A stretch of 9,800 nt of DNA from Chloroflexota bacterium (GCA_016199325.1 JACQGW010000376.1:1-9800), one strand, 5' to 3'. Positions 1-5,947 are shown, counted from the stretch's first letter. Notes: generated from the sequence alone by a model not told the origin. Numbers and translations are program-made.

Positions 1-6
1 ACGAAC

Positions 7-30
7 CGCCAAGACGCCAAGATCGCCAAG
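7..30. repeat. Three close copies of CGCCAAG
   Basis: CGCCAAG occurs at 7-13, 15-21 and 24-30, a near-tandem run with 8-9 nt spacing at the extreme left edge of the window. It lies outside any recognised gene, upstream of plsX. Short degenerate runs of this kind occur in spacers of many G+C-rich environmental bacteria. I see no function in it. The rest of 1-114 shows no gene and no convincing promoter. Confidence 0.6.
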
Positions 31-114
31 GAAGACGCCGAGAATGTCGGTTGTTTGCCTGGTCAGCCCCTTTGGCAATCTCCGTAACGGCGGCGGGCCA
101 TCGGAGCCGGTTCT

Positions 115-1101
115 GTGCTGCCGGTAGCGCTCGACGCGGTGGGCGGGGATCACGCGCCTGCCGAGACGGTTCGCGGCGCCCTGGATGCGGCGAGGCGATG
201 CGTTCCGGTGCTCCTCGTCGGGCCGGAGGCCGTCGTCGCCGGGGAGTTGGCGCGGCAGGGCGCCGCCGGCGCGCTGCCGATCGCCGACGCGCCCGAGATC
301 GTCGAGATGGCCGAGCACCCGGCCGCCGCCGTCCGGTCGAAGAAACGATCCTCGATCGCCGTCGGCCTGGAGCTGGTCAAGGCGGGCAAGGCAGCCGCGT
401 TCGTCTCGGCCGGCAACTCGGGGGCGGTCATGGCGGCGGCGATCTTCGGGCTGGGCCGGCTGCCGGGCGTCGAGCGGCCGGCCATCGGCGGCACGTTCCC
501 CTGCGCCGGGGGGAAGGTGTTCGTCCTCGACATCGGCGCCAACGCCGACTGCCGCCCCACCCACTTGCTCCAGTTCGCCCGGATGGGCCACGCCTACGTT
601 AGTCGGGTCTTCGGCATCGCCCGACCGCGCATCGGCCTCCTGAGCATCGGCGAAGAGCCGACCAAGGGGAACCAGCTCGTTCTCGACGCCCATCCGCTGC
701 TCCAGGCGAGCGGGCTGAACTTTGTCGGCAACGTCGAGGGCAAGGACGTGCTCCGGGGCGCCGTCGACGTCTGCGTGGCCGACGGCTTCACCGGGAACGT
801 CGTCCTGAAGTGGAGCGAGGGCATCCACGAACTCCTGATGGGCGAGCTGCGGCAGGCGATGACCTCACGCCTGCACTATCGTCTGGCCGCCGCCGTTCTG
901 CGCCCGGCGTTCCGCCTGGTTGCCCGGAAGCTCGACTACAGCGAGTACGGCGGAGCGCCGCTGCTGGGCGTCGACGGCGTCGCCATCATCAGCCACGGTC
1001 GGTCGAACGCGCGGGCCATCGCCGGCGCCCTGAGGGTCGCCCGCCAGGTTGCCGAGGGCGGCATGGTCGATGCTATCCGGGAAGGAATGGGATCGACGTG
1101 A
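115..1101 (+). CDS. plsX: Phosphate acyltransferase PlsX
   Basis: PlsX converts acyl-ACP and phosphate to acyl-phosphate, the acyl donor for PlsY in bacterial phosphatidic acid synthesis; it is a peripheral membrane enzyme. The 328-residue product is close to the usual family length (about 330-350). Family signatures are in order: N-terminal ALDAVGGDHAP (residues 5-15), SAGNSGAVMAA (98-108), DIGANADCRP (139-148), SIGEEPTKGN, VGNVEGKD, DGFTGNVVLK and C-terminal YGGAPLLGVDG. The start is a GTG preceded 8 nt upstream by GGAG (103-106), and it puts the first strand right at the N-terminus as in other PlsX proteins. The usual fabD/fabH/rpmF neighbours are not visible; the next gene, thioredoxin, has its own promoter, so plsX may end a transcription unit begun outside the window. 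Family assignment is firm. Confidence 0.96.
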   Translation: MLPVALDAVGGDHAPAETVRGALDAARRCVPVLLVGPEAVVAGELARQGAAGALPIADAPEIVEMAEHPAAAVRSKKRSSIAVGLELVKAGKAAAFVSAGNSGAVMAAAIFGLGRLPGVERPAIGGTFPCAGGKVFVLDIGANADCRPTHLLQFARMGHAYVSRVFGIARPRIGLLSIGEEPTKGNQLVLDAHPLLQASGLNFVGNVEGKDVLRGAVDVCVADGFTGNVVLKWSEGIHELLMGELRQAMTSRLHYRLAAAVLRPAFRLVARKLDYSEYGGAPLLGVDGVAIISHGRSNARAIAGALRVARQVAEGGMVDAIREGMGST

Positions 1102-1113
1102 AGGGGTTTCGAT

Positions 1114-1142
1114 TTGCGAGCGGGCCGAGTGCGTGCTATAAC
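1114..1142 (+). promoter_or_regulatory. Sigma70-type promoter for trxA-trxB
   Basis: TTGCGA (1114-1119) and TATAAC (1137-1142) are separated by 17 nt, and TGC just before the -10 gives an extended -10 (TGnTATAAC). It lies about 50 nt upstream of the thioredoxin ATG and just after the plsX stop, which suggests separate transcription of the redox pair. It is a pattern match only. Confidence 0.6.
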
Positions 1143-1189
1143 ACTGCACACGGCTATGCGGCCGTGAGCGCAATGAGGAGACACGAGCC

Positions 1190-1513
1190 ATGGCAATAGA
1201 GATCAGCGACCAGAGCTTCGGCATCGACGTGCTGGAGGCCGGGCAACCGGTGCTTGTCGACTTCTGGGCACCGTGGTGCGGGCCCTGTCGAATGGTCGCG
1301 CCAATCGTCGAAGAGCTTTCACGGGAGTACGAGGGCAAAGTTGGCTTTGCTAAGATGAACGTAGATGACAACCCTAACGTGCCTGGACAGTTCGGCATCC
1401 GGAGCATCCCGACGCTGATCGTGTTCAAAGGGGGGAGAGAGGTTTCCCGGATCGTCGGCTTCCGGCCCAAGGGCGAGCTCAAGCGGCACCTGGACGCCGC
1501 GCTGGCGAGCTGA
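1190..1513 (+). CDS. trxA: Thioredoxin
   Basis: Small cytoplasmic dithiol-disulfide oxidoreductase that reduces protein disulfides such as those of ribonucleotide reductase and peroxiredoxins. The 107-residue product has standard length and the active site WCGPC (residues 29-33, redox cysteines 30 and 33), preceded by VDFWAP, with the cis-proline loop SIPT (Pro74) and the C-terminal GG...GF features of the fold. The ATG is supported by GAGGAG at 1175-1180, 9 nt upstream. The reductase-like gene starts 3 nt after its stop, so the two are very probably co-transcribed and co-translated. Its electrons are presumably supplied by that atypical reductase (inference). Confidence 0.97.
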   Translation: MAIEISDQSFGIDVLEAGQPVLVDFWAPWCGPCRMVAPIVEELSREYEGKVGFAKMNVDDNPNVPGQFGIRSIPTLIVFKGGREVSRIVGFRPKGELKRHLDAALAS

Positions 1514-1516
1514 GCG

Positions 1517-2485
1517 ATGGATCTCTCCGTTTCGCCGGTTCCGGACGAGCTGTACGACGTTCTGATCATCGGCGGCGGACCGGCCGGGGCCACGGCGGCC
1601 CTCTATGCCGCTCGCGCCAGGCTGAAGACGCTCTCCGTCGCCAAGAGCCTCACGGGCGGCGCGCTCGGGATCACCGGCAAGATCGCCAACTACCCCGGCG
1701 TGAGCGAACAGATCACCGGTCCCGAGCTGCTCAAGCGGATGCAGGACCACGCCGCCCTGTTCGGCGCCCAGTTCCTCCAGACGCAGGTGTACGGCGTGGA
1801 CGTCGATGGTGAGGTCAAGCAGGCGTACACGGCGGCGGGTCTGCTGAAGGGCAAGACCCTGATCGTGTGCACTGGCGCGGGCGAACGGGCGAATAAGCTG
1901 CCTGGCGAAGATGCATATCTTGGGCGAGGCGTCTCCTACTGCGCCACGTGTGACGGCGCCTTCTTCGCCGACCAGGAGATCGCCGTCGTCGGCAACACCG
2001 AGGAGGCCGTGGAAGAGGCGCTCTTCCTGACGAAGTTCGCCCGAACCCTCCACTTCGTCACCTCCACCGCGAAAGTGCAGGCCGACCCCCACGAGGTCGA
2101 GCGGCTGGCCCAGAGCCCGAAGGTGAAGATGCGGCTCCGAACCTCGGCGAAGGCGGTGGTCGGGAACGGCGCCGTTGCCGGCCTGCGGGTGTTGGCGCGG
2201 GGCAGCAAGGAGGAGGAGACGATCCCGGTGGAAGGCGTCTTCATCTACCTGCCGGGCAACAAGCCGGCGACCGAGTTCCTGGGCGGCGCCGTCCAGCTCT
2301 CGCCGGACGGCCACATTGTCACCGGGCCGGACATGTCGACGAACGTGCCGGGCGTCTTCGCCGCGGGCGACGTGCGGGGCAGCGACCTCCAGCAGGCGGT
2401 CATCGCCTGTTCCGACGGCTGCATCGCCGCTATGGCGGCCGACCGCTACATCAATAAGCGCAAGAGCCTGGCCTCCCAATGGTGA
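1517..2485 (+). CDS. Thioredoxin reductase-like FAD/disulfide oxidoreductase with atypical NAD(P)H site
   Basis: Flavoprotein of the low-molecular-weight thioredoxin reductase family, 322 residues. Seen: N-terminal FAD fold VLIIGGGPAGATAALYAAR (15-33), redox-active CATC followed by D (C142, C145), and the C-terminal FAD motif VFAAGDV (280-286). These support FAD binding and disulfide chemistry on the neighbouring thioredoxin. Odd: the second nucleotide-binding loop reads VVGNTEEAVEEA (157-168) instead of GGGxSAxEEA, and the HRRxxxR motif that binds the NADPH 2'-phosphate in TrxB is replaced by HFVTSTAKV (179-187). The usual RQA after the FAD motif reads LQQA, and two cysteines sit in ACSDGC (298, 302). 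Divergent members of this family use ferredoxin or other donors instead of NADPH, so the donor here is unknown. It starts 3 nt after trxA, with no clear Shine-Dalgarno, consistent with coupled translation. The family is certain; classical NADPH-dependent TrxB activity is doubtful. Confidence 0.9.
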   Translation: MDLSVSPVPDELYDVLIIGGGPAGATAALYAARARLKTLSVAKSLTGGALGITGKIANYPGVSEQITGPELLKRMQDHAALFGAQFLQTQVYGVDVDGEVKQAYTAAGLLKGKTLIVCTGAGERANKLPGEDAYLGRGVSYCATCDGAFFADQEIAVVGNTEEAVEEALFLTKFARTLHFVTSTAKVQADPHEVERLAQSPKVKMRLRTSAKAVVGNGAVAGLRVLARGSKEEETIPVEGVFIYLPGNKPATEFLGGAVQLSPDGHIVTGPDMSTNVPGVFAAGDVRGSDLQQAVIACSDGCIAAMAADRYINKRKSLASQW

Positions 2486-2491
2486 CCGAAA

Positions 2492-2520
2492 ACGCCGGGC
2501 CGCTTGACCCGGCGTCTTCC
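2492..2520 (+). terminator. Probable terminator after the trx pair
   Basis: ACGCCGGG (2492-2499) pairs perfectly with CCCGGCGT (2508-2515) around an 8-nt loop, 6 nt after the reductase stop codon, followed by the pyrimidine-rich CTTCC. The U-tract is poor, so its efficiency is uncertain. The loop and right arm also contain the -35 of the next promoter. Confidence 0.5.
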
Positions 2521-2533
2521 CCCTCGGTATACT
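2504..2533 (+). promoter_or_regulatory. Predicted promoter reading towards selC
   Basis: TTGACC (2504-2509) and TATACT (2528-2533) are spaced by 18 nt. No gene lies between this site and the selenocysteine tRNA at 2680, so it is the best candidate for its promoter, giving a leader of about 140 nt made largely of repeats. Its -35 element overlaps the terminator hairpin of the upstream operon. Pattern match only. Confidence 0.5.
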
Positions 2534-2539
2534 TGGGTT

Positions 2540-2674
2540 AGCTTTCAGCTATGAGCCGTCAGCTTTCAGCTATGAGCCGTCAGCTTTCAGCCGTCAGCGG
2601 TCAGCTTCGACCAGGGACGGCAGGAGTCTGAGATGGTTCAAAAAGCTGACGGCTGACCGCTGAAAGCTGACGGC
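2540..2674 (+). repeat. AGC-heptamer repeat array forming a long hairpin
   Basis: From 2540 the DNA is built of 7-nt units beginning with AGC (AGCTTTC, AGCTATG, AGCCGTC, AGCGGTC). A 21-nt block of three units is repeated exactly at 2540-2560 and 2561-2581, followed by a variant block at 2582-2602. The same units occur inverted at 2641-2674. The arms 2576-2607 and 2643-2674 are complementary at 30 of 32 positions around a 35-nt loop, and the right arm ends 5 nt before the tRNA. It resembles the short tandemly repeated (STRR-like) heptamers described in cyanobacteria and seen in other environmental bacteria; no coding content. Confidence 0.8.
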
Positions 2675-2679
2675 TTCCT

Positions 2680-2777
2680 GGGAGTGGATGGGGTCCGGTG
2701 GTCTTCGCAGTCTTCAAAACTGTTGCCGGGCGGTTGACGCCGTCCGGGGTGGGTTCGACTCCCACGCACTCCCGCCA
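2680..2777 (+). tRNA. selC: tRNA-Sec (selenocysteine, anticodon TCA)
   Basis: This tRNA is charged with serine, converted to Sec by SelA and delivered by SelB to UGA codons with a SECIS. The 98-nt gene is much longer than ordinary tRNAs. Acceptor stem 2680-2687 pairs with 2766-2773 (seven pairs; the eighth is G-G). Anticodon stem GCAGT/ACTGT flanks loop CTTCAAA, with anticodon TCA at 2714-2716. The long variable arm 2726-2747 is an 8-bp stem with loop TTGACG. The T arm GTGGG/CCCAC holds TTCGACT, the discriminator is G2774, and CCA is encoded at 2775-2777. An 8+5 layout, long variable arm and UCA anticodon together are diagnostic of bacterial tRNA-Sec. No selA, selB or selD and no obvious selenoprotein lies in the window. 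Confidence 0.95.
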
Positions 2778-2801
2778 ATTCTGCTGATGCCCGACGGAGC
2801 G

Positions 2802-3026
2802 CTAGCCGATGGCTTGCGTGGCCTGCTCGAACTCGGCCTGGCTGATCTCGCCGCGGGCGTAGCGCTGCCGCAGGATCGCGAGGGCCGAGCCGTCGGCGGG
2901 CGCCGGCCGCGTCGCCAGGGTGCTGAGGGCCCAGACGAGCAGGGTGACGACGGCGATCCAGAAGAGGACCGTCAACCCCATGCCGAGCCAGCCCCAGGGT
3001 GCATACCCGAACCAATTGCCCATCAT
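2802..3026 (-). CDS. Small SHOCT-domain membrane protein
   Basis: A 74-residue protein with an aromatic, Gly/Met-containing N-terminus (MMGNWFGYAPWGWLGMG), one transmembrane helix at about 18-37, a short linker, and a C-terminal SHOCT-type motif (ILRQRYARGEISQAEFEQ, 51-68). SHOCT is a short C-terminal module thought to mediate oligomerisation or interaction; its exact role is unknown. The start ATG is preceded by AAAGGAG at good spacing and is followed by a second ATG codon. It lies 114 nt downstream of the histidine kinase on the same strand, so it probably belongs to that unit. Single-helix SHOCT proteins with Met/Trp/Gly-rich N-termini are often found near metal-handling genes, which hints at metal or envelope stress (inference). 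Its 3' end converges on selC, with only 24 nt between. Confidence 0.85.
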   Translation of the reverse strand: MMGNWFGYAPWGWLGMGLTVLFWIAVVTLLVWALSTLATRPAPADGSALAILRQRYARGEISQAEFEQATQAIG

Positions 3027-3140
3027 CGTTCTGTCTCCTTTCGTCGAAGCCGGAGCCTCAACGTTCGTTTCTGGTGACAGTATGACGGCAGCGGATCAAG
3101 CGACGATGCGCCGTTGGGTCAAGATTCGCTCAAGAAGACG

Positions 3141-4280
3141 TCAGGAGGCAAAGGGAAGGGTGAAGGAGAAGCGCGCGCCCTGTCCAAGGCCCGGGCTTTC
3201 GGCGCGAATCTGGCCGCCCATCGCATCGACGAGTGCTCGGGCGATGGTCAGCCCGATCCCGCTGCCGCCGGCGGCGCGGCTGCGGGCCTTGTCGGCCCGA
3301 TAGAACCGCTCGAACACGTGGGGAAGGTGCTCTGGTGCGATGCCGATGCCGGTATCGACCACCCTGAACTCAACGCCGGCGAGCGCCCGGCGGACCTCGA
3401 TCTGAACGGTGCCACCGGCCGGAGTATAGCGCAGCGCGTTGGCGAGGAGGTTGGTCAGGATCTGGATCGCCCGGTCGCGGTCGGCCCGGACCGCCGGCAG
3501 ATCGGCCAGCGCGTCGACGAGCAGCGTCAGGCCCTTTTCGGCGAAGGCATCGCGCAGGGGGCCGATGGCGGCTTCAACCAGGTCGCCTGGCCGGACGACG
3601 GCCGGACGCAGGTGGATCTGGCGAGCCTCCGCCCGAGAGACCTCCTGAAGGTCGTCGACGAGCCGCCGGAGCCGGGCCGTCTCGTCATGGAGCTTCGCCA
3701 GCGTCTCCGGCGTGGGCTCGACGACGCCATCCAGCAGCCCCTCCAGGTAGCCGCCGAGCGTGGCCAGCGGCGTGCGCAGCTCATGGGCGACGTCGCCCAC
3801 CAGCTCCAGCCGCCGCCGTTCGGTCACCTCCAGCGCCTGGGCCATCTCGTTGAAGCTCACCGCCAGCTCGCCTAGCTCGTCGGTGGACTCGACGGGCACG
3901 CGCTCGGCGTACTGGCCGGCGGCGACGCGGCGGCTGGCAACGGCCAGATGGTGGACCGGCCGGGCGATGCGGTCGGAGACGAAGTAGGAGGCGATGACGG
4001 CGGCGACCACGGCGCCGCCGCCGGCCAGGAGCATGGCGCTCGCCAGCGCCTCCCGGAAGGCCTGAGCAAGCTCAAGGTCGACGCCGGCCATCATGGCGCC
4101 CATGCCGTCCATGCCGTCCAGCGGCCGGGCGCCCGGCCCCATCATCTGGGCCACGTGGCGATCGAAGAAGGTCGGGGCGAGCAGCCCGATGGCCCAGAGG
4201 AGCGTGACCATGCCTACGGCGATGACGAGGACGTGGGCGGCGAAGATCTTGAGCTGGAGGCTGGCGCGAAGGCGCTTCAT
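3141..4280 (-). CDS. Two-component sensor histidine kinase with methionine-rich sensor loop
   Basis: Membrane-bound kinase that autophosphorylates on His and passes phosphate to the response regulator encoded upstream. 379 residues: TM1 about 10-36; extracytoplasmic loop about 37-80; TM2 about 81-102; HAMP about 103-155; HisKA with VAHELRTPL (phospho-acceptor His166); HATPase_c with N box NLLANALRYTP (277-287), G1 DTGIGI (309-314), F box FERFYR (323-328) and G2 GGSGIGL (338-344). All catalytic motifs are intact. The short sensor loop contains six methionines within 46-64 (MMGPG...GMDGMGAMM), unusual for such a small loop and suggestive of soft-metal sensing such as Cu(I) or Ag(I) (inference). 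It starts 4 nt after the regulator's stop, so the two form an operon. Gene family certain; signal unknown. Confidence 0.95.
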   Translation of the reverse strand: MKRLRASLQLKIFAAHVLVIAVGMVTLLWAIGLLAPTFFDRHVAQMMGPGARPLDGMDGMGAMMAGVDLELAQAFREALASAMLLAGGGAVVAAVIASYFVSDRIARPVHHLAVASRRVAAGQYAERVPVESTDELGELAVSFNEMAQALEVTERRRLELVGDVAHELRTPLATLGGYLEGLLDGVVEPTPETLAKLHDETARLRRLVDDLQEVSRAEARQIHLRPAVVRPGDLVEAAIGPLRDAFAEKGLTLLVDALADLPAVRADRDRAIQILTNLLANALRYTPAGGTVQIEVRRALAGVEFRVVDTGIGIAPEHLPHVFERFYRADKARSRAAGGSGIGLTIARALVDAMGGQIRAESPGLGQGARFSFTLPFAS

Positions 4281-4284
4281 GGGG

Positions 4285-4980
4285 TCAGCCCCAGCGGCCG
4301 GCGAAGCGGTAGCCGACGCCGCGAACCGTCTCGACGTACTGCGGCCGCGTCGGGTCGTCCTCGATCTTCTTGCGCAGATTGCCGATGTGAACGTCGACGA
4401 CGTGGTCGTCGTAGTAGGCGTCGCCCCAGACGCGTTCGAGCAACTGGTTGCGGGTGAAGACCCGGCCGGGGTAGCCGGCGAGCGCCGCCAGCAGGGCGAA
4501 TTCGCGCGCGGTCAGCGGCACCACTTCTCCCCGACGGCTGACCTCGTGGCGGGCCAGGTCGACGACGAGGTCGCCAAACCGCCGGGGCGCCGGCTCCTCC
4601 GGCGCGCTCGGCCGGCCGGCGCGGGGCCTCCGGAGCATCGCTTTCACCCGAGCGACCAGCTCCCGCGGGCTAAACGGCTTGGTCAGGTAGTCGTCGGCGC
4701 CGACGGAGAGACCGACGATCTTGTCGATCTCCTCGGCCCTGGCGGTGAGCATGAGGACGTAGGCGTCGGAGAACTGCCGGAGCCGCCGGCAGACCTCGAT
4801 CCCGTCCAGGCCCGGCAGCATGACGTCGAGCACGACGAGATCCGGCCGGGCGCTCCGCACAAGGTCGAGCGCCGCCAGCCCGTCGAAAGCCACCAGCGTC
4901 TCGAACCCCTCCCGCGCCAGGTAGCCCCGGACGAGCTCGACCAGGTTCTGCTCGTCGTCGACGATGAGGACAGTGGTCAT
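4285..4980 (-). CDS. OmpR/PhoB-family response regulator
   Basis: DNA-binding output protein of the two-component pair. 231 residues: receiver domain about 1-115 with the acidic pair D8/D9, phospho-acceptor D52 (VLDVMLPGLDG), T79 and K101 (LTKPFSPREL); then a winged-helix DNA-binding domain about 131-228 with LTAREFALLAALA, RVWGDAYYDDHVVDVHIGNLRKKIE and VRGVGYRF. All switch residues are present. It is first in a leftward unit, followed 4 nt later by the kinase and then the SHOCT gene. The ATG has no recognisable Shine-Dalgarno; the leader just before it is an A/C-rich stretch with AGAAC-type repeats. A promoter candidate lies about 165 nt upstream. Targets cannot be told from sequence. Confidence 0.95.
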   Translation of the reverse strand: MTTVLIVDDEQNLVELVRGYLAREGFETLVAFDGLAALDLVRSARPDLVVLDVMLPGLDGIEVCRRLRQFSDAYVLMLTARAEEIDKIVGLSVGADDYLTKPFSPRELVARVKAMLRRPRAGRPSAPEEPAPRRFGDLVVDLARHEVSRRGEVVPLTAREFALLAALAGYPGRVFTRNQLLERVWGDAYYDDHVVDVHIGNLRKKIEDDPTRPQYVETVRGVGYRFAGRWG

Positions 4981-4999
4981 GGTTTCTGGTTCTTGGTGT

Positions 5000-5149
5000 C
5001 TAGTTCTGGAGGAAGGCGATGAGGTGGTCCACGATGACCTCCCGAGGAACTCGGTAGAAGGAAGTCAACCCGTATGCTGCCTCTACCAGACCTTTCGGAC
5101 CAACTCGGGACTTGACGGTATCACCTACTGTGGCAGGTATGGCTCCATT
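5000..5149 (-). pseudogene. Possible remnant of a protein C-terminus (carboxymuconolactone decarboxylase-like?)
   Basis: In the minus frame ending at TAG 5002-5000, a 49-codon stretch reads protein-like, including IPATVGDTVKSRVG, KGLVEAAYGLTSFYRV and VIVDHLIAFL. The GLVE...FYR pattern is loosely like the C-terminal helix of carboxymuconolactone decarboxylase/AhpD-type proteins. It has no start codon and is bounded upstream in the same frame by stops at 5150-5152 and 5180-5182, so if real it is a broken 3' end. It also overlaps the presumed leader of the response regulator. The assignment is weak and it may be chance. Confidence 0.25.
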
Positions 5150-5175
5150 CTATCTGGTTCGACTGAGGAGAACAA
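5147..5175 (-). promoter_or_regulatory. Candidate promoter for the two-component operon
   Basis: On the minus strand TTGTTC (5175-5170) and TAGAAT (5152-5147) are separated by 17 nt. It points at the response regulator ATG at 4980 and would give a leader of about 160 nt. The -35 is only a partial match and there is no other support. Confidence 0.35.
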
Positions 5176-5403
5176 GATCTCACGCATCCTCGGACAGGGC
5201 TTTCTCAAAGTAGCGGACAAGGAAGCGGCGACGCCCCTCGACTGCGCTGGTCTGCCCGCTGCTTGGCGTCCGAAGCACGGCCTCAGTACCGCGCCTGCGC
5301 CGCTTGGGACGCCACAGACCGCTTGGACTGCATTCGCCCAATAGAGCGCACGGCCGAATGGCCGATAGAATGAGAAAGCCCTGGCGAGTACCCTCTGTCC
5401 CAA

Positions 5404-5432
5404 TTGACCGGCCGGTTTCGTTGTGCTATAGT
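5404..5432 (+). promoter_or_regulatory. Sigma70-type promoter upstream of the tautomerase gene
   Basis: TTGACC (5404-5409) and TATAGT (5427-5432) have ideal 17-nt spacing, with TGC giving an extended -10 as in the trx promoter. The first gene downstream is the tautomerase at 5551, which would have a leader of roughly 110 nt with no open frame that I recognise. Confidence 0.6.
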
Positions 5433-5550
5433 CCGTCCGCTTGGGCGGATGCCGGGTGTGCCGTCCGCGTGCTCCTCTTCGTCGAAGATGGCCGCGGCGG
5501 GAAACGCGGCGCAGACCAATGAGCGCAGTTTCAGGTAAGAGGAGGGCACA

Positions 5551-5733
5551 ATGCCAACGGTACGAGTCGAGTGGTACGAGGGACGAACGCACGAACAGAA
5601 GGCTGAGTTGGCGAAGGCGATCACGGAGGTCGTAGCCCGCATCGGCAAGACGACGCCAGAGGCGACCCAGGTGATCTTCTACGATGTGCCGAAGAGCGCC
5701 TGGGCGACAGCCGGGAAACTGGCTTCCGACTAG
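5551..5733 (+). CDS. 4-Oxalocrotonate tautomerase family protein
   Basis: Small enzyme of the tautomerase superfamily, 60 residues, the usual subunit length of the hexameric 4-OT family. After removal of the initiator Met the chain begins with Pro1, the catalytic general base. The family motif EGRT(H)EQK follows with Arg11 kept, and the C-terminal part reads VIFYDVPKSAWATAGKLASD. Compared with classical Pseudomonas 4-OT, Arg39 is Gln and Phe50 is Trp, as in the divergent 4-OT-like group that includes Bacillus YwhB, so the natural substrate is not necessarily 2-hydroxymuconate. The ATG has an excellent ribosome site, AGAGGAGGG, about 5 nt upstream. It stands alone between spacers, with its own promoter, and no aromatic degradation genes are nearby. 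Family is firm; substrate unknown. Confidence 0.9.
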   Translation: MPTVRVEWYEGRTHEQKAELAKAITEVVARIGKTTPEATQVIFYDVPKSAWATAGKLASD

Positions 5734-5827
5734 CGGCATGCCACGCCGATTCTGATGGATGCGGCTTGCCGATATCGTGCGGCATGCGTCATGCGTCATT
5801 CCGTCAGATTTCGACGGGCGCTTCCAA

Positions 5828-5853
5828 TCAATGTCACTGTTCAATGTCACTGT
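5828..5853. repeat. Exact 13-nt tandem duplication
   Basis: TCAATGTCACTGT occurs at 5828-5840 and again immediately at 5841-5853. It is non-coding; probably a replication-slippage duplication, or a two-site operator. Function is unknown. Confidence 0.75.
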
Positions 5854-5947
5854 GGCGTTCCACTAGCGGCGTGACGGATTGACCTGGCAGTCGTCAGGGA
5901 CCGGCGCACTGATGACCGTTGACGAGTCCATCTGGTAGACGTCGGAA

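Larger units (their letters stand above)
4981..5550. other. 570-nt gene-poor spacer between divergent units
   Basis: The spacer separates the leftward two-component operon from the rightward tautomerase gene. It holds a minus-strand promoter candidate (5147-5175), a plus-strand promoter (5404-5432) and a short stop-bounded coding-like stretch (5000-5149, minus). Apart from these I see no intact gene. The open frames across it do not resemble any family I know and lack good ribosome sites. Confidence 0.5.

Noticed and set aside
1319..2479. 386-codon open frame on the minus strand
   Set aside because: It is the antisense shadow of the thioredoxin and reductase genes, with low-complexity Arg/His/Gly-rich translation and no family motif.
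2483..2485. UGA stop of the reductase as a selenocysteine codon, given the nearby tRNA-Sec
   Set aside because: The downstream in-frame residues show no conserved extension and the protein already has full family length; the sequence after the stop is a terminator hairpin, not a clear SECIS in coding sequence.
2540..2674. CRISPR array
   Set aside because: Units are 7 nt, contiguous, degenerate and partly inverted, with no unique spacers of constant length and no cas genes.
3114..3875. 253-codon plus-strand frame across the histidine kinase
   Set aside because: The kinase on the minus strand has every catalytic motif; this frame is its shadow in G+C-rich DNA.
5125..5850. 241-codon minus-strand frame covering the spacer and tautomerase
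   Set aside because: Its translation has no recognisable domain, it covers the well-supported tautomerase antisense, and it lacks a convincing ribosome site.
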